Below, one piece after another: positions 59,201 through 64,000 of a DNA stretch of 64,000 bases. Origin of the DNA: Alphaproteobacteria bacterium (GTDB lineage: Bacteria; Pseudomonadota; Alphaproteobacteria; Rhizobiales; Xanthobacteraceae); assembly GCA_005884685.1 (NCBI GenBank), contig VBAH01000048.1, positions 30,223 through 94,222 on the forward strand. The letters run 5' to 3'. The position numbers and the translations under genes are program-made. Numbering within the stretch: the first letter of the stretch is position 1; every line of letters starts with the position of its first letter. The notes under the pieces are model-generated. The model did no database searches. It was not told where the DNA came from and worked only from the letters and a program-made list of their open reading frames with translations.

Positions 59201-59785
59201 ATGGGCCTTGCGATCCTGATTCTTGGACTTGTCGTTTTCATCGGGACGCACCTGATCACGACGCGGCGCGGTACGCGCGCTGCGCTGATCGGAAGGTTCG
59301 GCGAGGGCGCGTACAAGGGGCTGTATTCGGCTGCCTCGATCCTCGGCGTCGTGCTGATCGGCTGGGGCTTCGGGCTCTACCGCGCGAGCGGCTGGGTCGA
59401 CGTGTGGTATCCACCAGCCTGGACGCGCCACGTCACGGTCCTCTTGGTGTGGATCGCCTCGGTCTGCGTGGTGGCGGCCTATTCGCCGGGGCGGATCAAA
59501 ACCACGCTGAAGCATCCGATGCTGGTCGGAGTGAAGCTCTGGGCCTTCGCGCACCTGATTTCCAACGGCGACCTCGGCTCGATCATCCTGTTCGGCTCGA
59601 TCCTCGGCTGGGCGGTGTTCGACCGCATTTCGCTGAAGCACCGCGCCGACCCGGGCGAGCCGCCGATTCCGGTCGGCGGGCCGGTACGGGACGTCGTGGC
59701 GGTCGTCGGCGGGACGGCCTTGTTTCTCGCGCTCGGTTTCCTGTTCCATCCCTACGTGGTCGGCGTGCCCGCCTTCGGCCGGTAA
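59201..59785 (+). CDS. NnrU family membrane protein
   Basis: A 194-residue inner membrane protein with five to six hydrophobic helices. NnrU signs are GTHLITTRRGTRAALIGRFGEGAYKGLYSAASILG and, later, HPMLVGVKLWAFAHLISNGDLGSIILFGSILGWAVFDRI. The family is tied to nitric oxide reduction in denitrifiers and to carotenoid isomerisation (relative of 15-cis-zeta-carotene isomerase). No denitrification gene is in the window. GGGAG lies before the ATG at 59201. Confidence 0.88.
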   Translation: MGLAILILGLVVFIGTHLITTRRGTRAALIGRFGEGAYKGLYSAASILGVVLIGWGFGLYRASGWVDVWYPPAWTRHVTVLLVWIASVCVVAAYSPGRIKTTLKHPMLVGVKLWAFAHLISNGDLGSIILFGSILGWAVFDRISLKHRADPGEPPIPVGGPVRDVVAVVGGTALFLALGFLFHPYVVGVPAFGR

Positions 59786-59933
59786 ACGGGGCCGTTTTGC
59801 CGTAAACCTTGCCGCAAGACGGTTGGAGCTTTTGCCTTGCGCCCGCCATATCGGTAGGTTACCGCCCGCTGCCATGGGGATGGCGTGGGGCCCCCGCTGA
59901 AACTGCTTTCAGTCCGGGTCGGAGAGCGTTGAA

Positions 59934-60587
59934 GTGTCTGATATTTTCCAGGAAGTCGATGAGGAAGTCCGGCGCGAGAAGCTGAAGCAGCTCTGGGAGC
60001 GGCACAGCAATCTGATCGTCGCGCTTGCGCTTCTGGTCGTGCTCGCCGTCGGCGGCTGGCGCGGCTACGACTGGTGGGAGAACAAGAAGGCGGCGGAGTC
60101 CGGCGCGGCCTTCGAGGCAGCGCTCAACCTCGCCGAAAGTGGCAAGCAGGAGGAGGCGCGCGCCGCCTTTTCCCGGCTCGCGCAGGACGGAAGCTCAGGT
60201 TACCGCGCCCTCGCGCGCTTCCGCGAGGCGGCCGAACTCGCCAAGGTCGATCCCGCGGCCGGCGCCACGGCCTACAACGCGCTCGCCAGCGATTCGGGTA
60301 TTGGGCGCACGCTCCAGGACCTCGCGGCGGTCCGCGGCGGCTTGATCCTGGTCGACACCGCGCCGCTCGCCGAACTCACCGCAAGGCTCGAGCCGCTGAC
60401 CGCAGCGGATCGCCCGTTCCGCCACACCGCGCGCGAGCTGCTCGCGCTTGCCGCCTGGCGCACCGGCGACAAGGCGGCCGCCAAGCGCTGGTTCGACCTG
60501 ATCGCCACCGATGCCGAAACGCCTGCTGGCACGCGCCAGCGCATGGACGTGCTGATGACGCTCTCCGGCGAGAAGGCTAGGACATGA
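59934..60587 (+). CDS. YfgM-like single-pass membrane protein (TPR_21 family)
   Basis: A 217-residue protein: short cytosolic part (1-27, MSDIFQEVDEEVRREKLKQLW), one membrane helix (about 28-46), and a periplasmic helical domain with TPR-like repeats. YfgM in E. coli works with the SecYEG-associated chaperones. The same set (this gene, a lipoprotein, der) is seen in many Hyphomicrobiales, parallel to yfgM-bamB-der of gammaproteobacteria. The start is GTG at 59934. It overlaps the next gene by four bases (ATGA). Confidence 0.88.
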   Translation: MSDIFQEVDEEVRREKLKQLWERHSNLIVALALLVVLAVGGWRGYDWWENKKAAESGAAFEAALNLAESGKQEEARAAFSRLAQDGSSGYRALARFREAAELAKVDPAAGATAYNALASDSGIGRTLQDLAAVRGGLILVDTAPLAELTARLEPLTAADRPFRHTARELLALAAWRTGDKAAAKRWFDLIATDAETPAGTRQRMDVLMTLSGEKART

Positions 60588-61066
60588 GACGAGACCGGAC
60601 GGAGCCCTGGATGCGCAGGATTGTCACCGCCGCCGCGCTCGCGCTCGGCTTCGCGCTTGGCGGATGCGAGTCCTTCGACCCGCTCGACAAGCTGTCCGAG
60701 CTCGACATCATGGGCACCTCGAAGAAACCGCTGCAGGGCGAGCGCCGTCCGGTGTTCGATACCGGCGTGCCCGGTGTGCCGCAGGGCGTGCCGCCCGAAA
60801 TGGTGAAGGGCTACCAGGCGCCGCCGGAGGCTCCGCCGCCGGTGATCGAGGCAAAGCCCGAGAAAATGCCGAAGCCGAAAAAAGTGGCCGCCAAGCCGCG
60901 TCCGCCACGCCCGCAACCGCAGGCGGAGCAGGCCCCGGCGGCGCGGACGACGACGCAGCCGGTCGGGCAGAGCGCGAGCCAGACGCAGACCATGCCGGGC
61001 GCGCAGCCGACCTGGCCCACCAACGCCCCGCCCGCACCCGGGCCGTGGCCCGGCCCGCAGCGCTAA
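60584..61066 (+). CDS. Proline-rich lipoprotein between yfgM-like and der genes
   Basis: 160 residues. The lipobox is LGGC (Cys28 if the first ATG is used). The mature protein starts ESFDPLDKLSELDIMG and then has a long Pro-, Lys- and Gln-rich disordered tail (EKMPKPKKVAAKPRPPRPQ). In gammaproteobacteria the BamB propeller lipoprotein takes this position; this protein is far too short for that. The ATG at 60584 overlaps the previous stop; ATG 60611 (MRRIVTAAALALG) with GGAG six bases upstream is equally possible and gives a more usual signal peptide. Confidence 0.78.
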   Translation: MRRDRTEPWMRRIVTAAALALGFALGGCESFDPLDKLSELDIMGTSKKPLQGERRPVFDTGVPGVPQGVPPEMVKGYQAPPEAPPPVIEAKPEKMPKPKKVAAKPRPPRPQPQAEQAPAARTTTQPVGQSASQTQTMPGAQPTWPTNAPPAPGPWPGPQR

Positions 61067-61122
61067 TTATCCGAAGCTCGGCTATACCAGGCCCGCCTTT
61101 CGTGCGGTGACATCGACTTGCC

Positions 61123-62493
61123 ATGAGCTTCACCCTTGCGATCGTCGGCCGGCCGAACGTCGGCAAGTCGACTTTGTTCAACCGGCTGGTCGGCCGGCGG
61201 CTCGCGCTGGTCGACGACCGCCCGGGCGTGACGCGCGACCGGCGCGAAGGACAGGCGCGGCTCGGCGATTTGTCGTTCGCGGTGGTCGACACCGCGGGCT
61301 TCGATGAAGCCGCGCCGGGCAGCCTGACCAGCCGCATGGTCGGCCAGACCGAACTGGCCATCGAAAGCGCCGACGCGGTGCTGTTTCTCATCGACGTGCG
61401 TACCGGGCTCACCCCGATCGACCGCGCCTTCGCCGACATCGTGCGCCGTGCCGGCAAGCCGGTGATGGTTGTCGCCAACAAGGCCGAGGGCCGCGCCGGA
61501 GCGGGCGCTGCCGAAGCCTACGAGCTTGGCCTCGGCGATCCGATCCCGATCTCCGCCGAGCACGGCGAAGGGCTGTCCGACCTCTATGACGCGATCCGCG
61601 CGGCCTTGCCGGAACACACCGCTCCGCCCGCCGAGGAAGAGGAGGAGAGCGACGCCGACATGGCGAACCGCCCGATCCGCGTCGCCGTGGTCGGCCGGCC
61701 GAACGTCGGCAAGTCCACGCTGATCAATCGCCTGCTCGGTGAGGAGCGTTTGCTCACCGGCCCGGAGGCCGGAATCACGCGCGACACCATCGCGGTGATG
61801 CTCGACTGGAAAGGGCGCGAATTCAGGCTGTTCGATACCGCCGGCATGCGGCGCAAGGCGCGCATCGAGGAGAAACTCGAAAAGCTCTCCGTCGCCGACA
61901 CGCTCAACGCCATCCGCTTCGCCGAAGTGGTGGTCGTGTTGATGGATAGCGACCACCCGTTCGAGGAGCAGGACCTGCGCATCGCCGATCTGGTGCAGCG
62001 CGAGGGCAGGGCGCTCGTGCTCGGCATGAACAAGTGGGACCTGATGGAGGGAAAGGCGGGCGCGGCGGGCAAGCTACGCGGCGAGGCGGACCACTGGCTG
62101 CCGCAGGTGAAAGGCGTGCCGATCGTCGCCCTGTCCGGCCGGCTCGGCGAAGGCCTCGACCGGCTGATGCAGGCGGTGGTCGATATCCATGGCGTCTGGA
62201 ATCGCCGCGTCTCGACCAACACGCTCAACCGCTGGCTCGCGGATGTGGTGTCATCGCACCCGCCGCCGGCGGTGAGCGGGCGCCGCCTCAAGCTCAACTA
62301 CATCACGCAGCCGAAGGCGCGACCCCCGAGCTTCGTGCTGTTCTGCTCGCGCGCCGATGCGATCCCCGAGAGCTACCTGCGCTACCTGGTGAACAGCCTG
62401 CGCGAGCATTTCGACCTGCCCGGCACGCCGATCCGCATCACCTTGCGCGAGAAAGAGAATCCGTTCAGCGGCCGGGCGAAGAAGAAAAGATGA
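61123..62493 (+). CDS. der: Ribosome biogenesis GTPase Der (EngA)
   Basis: A 456-residue protein with two GTPase domains in a row and a C-terminal KH-like domain, needed for 50S subunit assembly. P-loops are GRPNVGKS at residues 9-16 and again at 191-198. G3 motifs DTAGF and DTAGM, and G4 motifs NKAE (unusual, for NKxD) and NKWD, follow in each domain. The KH-like end has [23 protein letters not shown]. Last gene of the yfgM-like, lipoprotein, der set. Confidence 0.96.
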   Translation: MSFTLAIVGRPNVGKSTLFNRLVGRRLALVDDRPGVTRDRREGQARLGDLSFAVVDTAGFDEAAPGSLTSRMVGQTELAIESADAVLFLIDVRTGLTPIDRAFADIVRRAGKPVMVVANKAEGRAGAGAAEAYELGLGDPIPISAEHGEGLSDLYDAIRAALPEHTAPPAEEEEESDADMANRPIRVAVVGRPNVGKSTLINRLLGEERLLTGPEAGITRDTIAVMLDWKGREFRLFDTAGMRRKARIEEKLEKLSVADTLNAIRFAEVVVVLMDSDHPFEEQDLRIADLVQREGRALVLGMNKWDLMEGKAGAAGKLRGEADHWLPQVKGVPIVALSGRLGEGLDRLMQAVVDIHGVWNRRVSTNTLNRWLADVVSSHPPPAVSGRRLKLNYITQPKARPPSFVLFCSRADAIPESYLRYLVNSLREHFDLPGTPIRITLREKENPFSGRAKKKR

Positions 62494-62545
62494 ACGGTCA
62501 ACCGTGTGCTGACATGCTTGCTAGGGCGCGGCTCCCGAGCCCGCG

Positions 62546-63349
62546 TTACTCGATCCGAGCAATGTCGCCGTCGAATCCCATTTCGGTATACATGCCGCCG
62601 TGGAACTGGCGCGAGATCGCGTCCTCGGTGTCGGGGGTGCGCGAAATGTCGGCCGCATAGTCCTCCGCCTTGTCCTGCGGGTGATAGCCGAGGAATTCCA
62701 GGCCAACATTGCGGTAGCGGCTGCGCGCGTTGTCGGAGACGCCGTAGACGGTGATGAAATGATAGTCGGGCGCGTCGATGCAGCATTGAACCAGATGCAC
62801 CGCGTCGCGCGGACTGAGCCAGACGTAGAGCAGGCGCCGATCCGTGGGCTGGTCGCGAAAGGCGCCGATGCGCAGGCACGCGACCGACAAGCCGTGCTTG
62901 TCAGCGAACAGGCGTCCGACCGCCTCGCCGAACACCTTGCTCACGCCGTAGATGCCGTCCGGGCGCGGAACGACGTTCTGGTCGATGACGCGGGCGCGCC
63001 GGTAGAACCCGACCGCGTGGTGCGAGCTCGCATAAACGACGCGGCGCACACCCTGCCGCCGCGCCGCCTCGAACACGTTCCAGGTTCCGACCACGTTATT
63101 GGGCAGGATCTTGTCCCACGTGTCCTCGCCCGGGAGCGCGCCGAGGTGGACGACGCAATCGATACCGCGCATGGCTGCTTCCACCGCGGTGAGATCGGTG
63201 AGATCGGCGCGCACGATCTCTTCGCCGTCGCGCGCCGGATCGAGCGGCGCGATGTCGGACAGGCGCAAGCTCGCATAGCGTCCGCGCAAGCCCTCGCGCA
63301 CCGTGTTGCCGATTTTCCCGGCAGCGCCGGTGATGAGAATGCGATGCAT
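62546..63349 (-). CDS. NAD-dependent epimerase/dehydratase family protein, uronate dehydrogenase-like
   Basis: A 267-residue extended-type SDR: RILITGAAGKIGNTVREGL at the start, HLGALPGEDTWDKIL, then VYASSHHAVGFY and YGVSKVFGE with the catalytic Tyr and Lys. HLGALPGEDTWDKIL and the SSHHAVGFY loop are typical of uronate dehydrogenase, which oxidises glucuronate or galacturonate to the aldaro-lactone. AGAGGT stands five bases before the ATG at 63349; a TTG one codon earlier is an alternative. A palindromic repeat and an IS110 remnant adjoin its 5' end and could have displaced its promoter. Confidence 0.85.
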   Translation of the reverse strand: MHRILITGAAGKIGNTVREGLRGRYASLRLSDIAPLDPARDGEEIVRADLTDLTAVEAAMRGIDCVVHLGALPGEDTWDKILPNNVVGTWNVFEAARRQGVRRVVYASSHHAVGFYRRARVIDQNVVPRPDGIYGVSKVFGEAVGRLFADKHGLSVACLRIGAFRDQPTDRRLLYVWLSPRDAVHLVQCCIDAPDYHFITVYGVSDNARSRYRNVGLEFLGYHPQDKAEDYAADISRTPDTEDAISRQFHGGMYTEMGFDGDIARIE

Positions 63350-63371
63350 CAAGACCTCTTTTCGTATTTGT

Positions 63372-63396
63372 GCCCTCTCCCCTTGTGGGAGAGGGC
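63372..63396. repeat. 25-base palindrome, left copy beside the IS110 remnant
   Basis: Arms GCCCTCTCCC and GGGAGAGGGC with a five-base centre. An exact inverted copy lies at 63792-63816. This one stands 23 bases before the ATG of the epimerase-like gene, exactly at the broken end of the IS110 remnant. Confidence 0.85.
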
Positions 63397-63567
63397 ATCG
63401 CCGGTGGCCTCCAATGCAACAAGGTGGGGTGACAGCATCCGCAGCCGCTCGGTCAGCCGATCCAGTCCGGCAGCATTGCGTTCAACCGCGAAGGCTTCTC
63501 CGCTTGGGCGCACAGCAACGTCCAAACGATCTTTCGATACGTCGATGCCGACCACGATGGTGTCCAT
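63397..63567 (-). mobile_element. IS110-family transposase remnant (N-terminal part only)
   Basis: From ATG 63567 the minus strand reads MDTIVVGIDVSKDRLDVAVR, then ...ERNAAGLDRLTERL and HLVALEATG, which is the start of the DEDD (RuvC-like) domain of IS110-family transposases, with the first catalytic Asp in GIDVSK. After about 57 residues the similarity stops and the sequence turns into the 25-base palindrome. About 85% of a full transposase is missing, so it is inactive. The DNA from 63568 to about 63790 probably belongs to the element's upstream end or to the old target. Confidence 0.82.
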
Positions 63568-63833
63568 GGCGACCCGTCCTTGCCTAATCGAGCTTCGCAA
63601 TTTGCGGCCCAGGCGACTGTTCGGGTTCGATGGAACGACAAGCGGGGCGCCAAGCTCACTTACGGTCTTCAACGACCGAGGGGTTATCGGGCACCCGCCT
63701 GCCACCGCAACTCGCAGCTTATGCGAGTCGCGACAATGAGAGTTACAAGGGGTTACCCCTCACCCAGTCATCGTCGTTGAATCTCTGAGCAGCCCTCTCC
63801 CACAAGGGGAGAGGGCGCAATAACAGCCGCCGA
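63568..63833. other. Non-coding stretch beyond the IS110 remnant
   Basis: About 266 bases without a supportable gene. It likely contains the non-coding upstream end of the IS110 element, then the second palindrome (63792-63816). A small gatcattc-free region with ggttaccc/ggggttac-like short repeats near 63749-63758 (caaggggttacccc) is the only other local structure. Confidence 0.45.
63792..63816. repeat. 25-base palindrome, right copy, inverted relative to 63372
   Basis: Arms GCCCTCTCCC and GGGAGAGGGC with the centre in the opposite orientation (acaag against cttgt). It stands 18 bases past the stop of the truncated dehydrogenase gene. Confidence 0.85.
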
Positions 63834-64000
63834 TCAATAACCCAGCTTGAGGTTCACTTCCTCCAGCAGCGGTCCCCCGGCCTCGATGCTGCGGATGTTC
63901 TTGACCATTTCGGTGACCAACTGGGCGACGGTCGGCCGCCGCGCCACGTGCGGCATCACCGTGACCTTCGGATGCAGCCACAGCGGGCTCTCCGCCGGCA
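63834..64000 (-). CDS. C-terminal end of a D-isomer-specific 2-hydroxyacid dehydrogenase (GhrA-like)
   Basis: Only the last 55 codons are inside the window. The sequence PLWLHPKVTVMPHVARRPT, followed by ...NIRSIEAGGPLLEEVNLKLGY, matches the end of glyoxylate/hydroxypyruvate reductase A: PLW.HP.V.VTPH.A with the catalytic His, and a final GY. Such enzymes reduce glyoxylate or hydroxypyruvate with NADPH. The stop TGA is at 63836-63834. Confidence 0.82.
   Translation of the reverse strand, partial: PAESPLWLHPKVTVMPHVARRPTVAQLVTEMVKNIRSIEAGGPLLEEVNLKLGY

Noticed and set aside
1..64000. CRISPR array, prophage genes, rRNA operon or replication origin
   Set aside because: No regularly spaced short repeats, phage structural genes, rRNA sequence or DnaA-box cluster was found on reading through the window.

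Overview
The window is a high-GC (about 64% by eye) chromosomal segment of an alphaproteobacterium, most likely order Hyphomicrobiales near the Bradyrhizobium / Rhodopseudomonas / Pseudolabrys group. The evidence is a complete acpXL-fabZ-fabF-fabF-fabG-adh-lpxXL cluster for the very-long-chain acyl group of lipid A, the gene pairs ppx-rlmE and rsmB-guaA, the set yfgM-like / lipoprotein / der, GGAAC-N16/17-CGTT (EcfG-type) promoter matches, a FixK box, and many intergenic palindromic repeats of the kinds common in Bradyrhizobium relatives. There is no plasmid, prophage or CRISPR signature. It is mostly core chromosome with a few accessory patches.

Layout. 1-3.7 kb: catabolic genes (end of a probable crotonase, an SDR, a GST, an Inh-type lipoprotein, mmsA). 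3.8-8.0 kb: a three-PAS hybrid histidine kinase and an orphan MotA/MotB-like stator pair. 8.2-12.2 kb: tandem kup potassium transporters, the second broken by one in-frame TAG. 12.3-16.5 kb: rhodanese, aminotransferase, outer-membrane beta-barrel, PotF-like binding protein and a hidden zinc-ribbon gene. 16.5-22.6 kb (minus strand): the lipid A very-long-chain acyl cluster. 23-29.6 kb: rlpA, guanine deaminase, PCu(A)C copper chaperone, and a periplasmic amidase-like protein in an operon with a metal ABC binding protein and permease but no ATPase. 29.7-34.5 kb: an array of four phased direct repeats ahead of a spermidine-synthase-like membrane protein, a hydrolase-OsmC fusion and a ferredoxin-reductase-like flavoprotein. 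34.5-41.4 kb: CBS-BON protein with a FixK box, acyltransferase, HpaH, beta-propeller, tRNA-Gln, extradiol dioxygenase and an XRE regulator. 41.8-52 kb: ppx, rlmE, an MFS exporter, guaB, two MAPEG proteins around a reductase, rsmB and guaA. 52.1-53.1 kb: one AT-richer orphan gene directly behind guaA. 53.2-63.3 kb: small enzymes, SDRs, a Bug-type binding protein, NnrU, the yfgM-like/lipoprotein/der set and a uronate dehydrogenase-like gene. 63.4-64 kb: an IS110 remnant between two inverted copies of a palindrome, then the 3' end of a 2-hydroxyacid dehydrogenase.

No flamboyant new defence or mobile system is visible. The points most worth a second look are: the helically phased repeats at 29.7 kb; the orphan gene behind guaA, a known island insertion site; the ATPase-less metal transporter coupled to a Cys-paired amidase; the amber-interrupted kup paralogue; a ketosynthase-like partner without its nucleophile; an SDR without the catalytic Tyr and Lys; a Shine-Dalgarno-masking hairpin before rlpA; and five intergenic EcfG-type promoter matches, one of which would give an almost leaderless mRNA. 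Starts were chosen by eye from Shine-Dalgarno spacing and family length. All family assignments come from recognising motifs in the translations, not from database searches.
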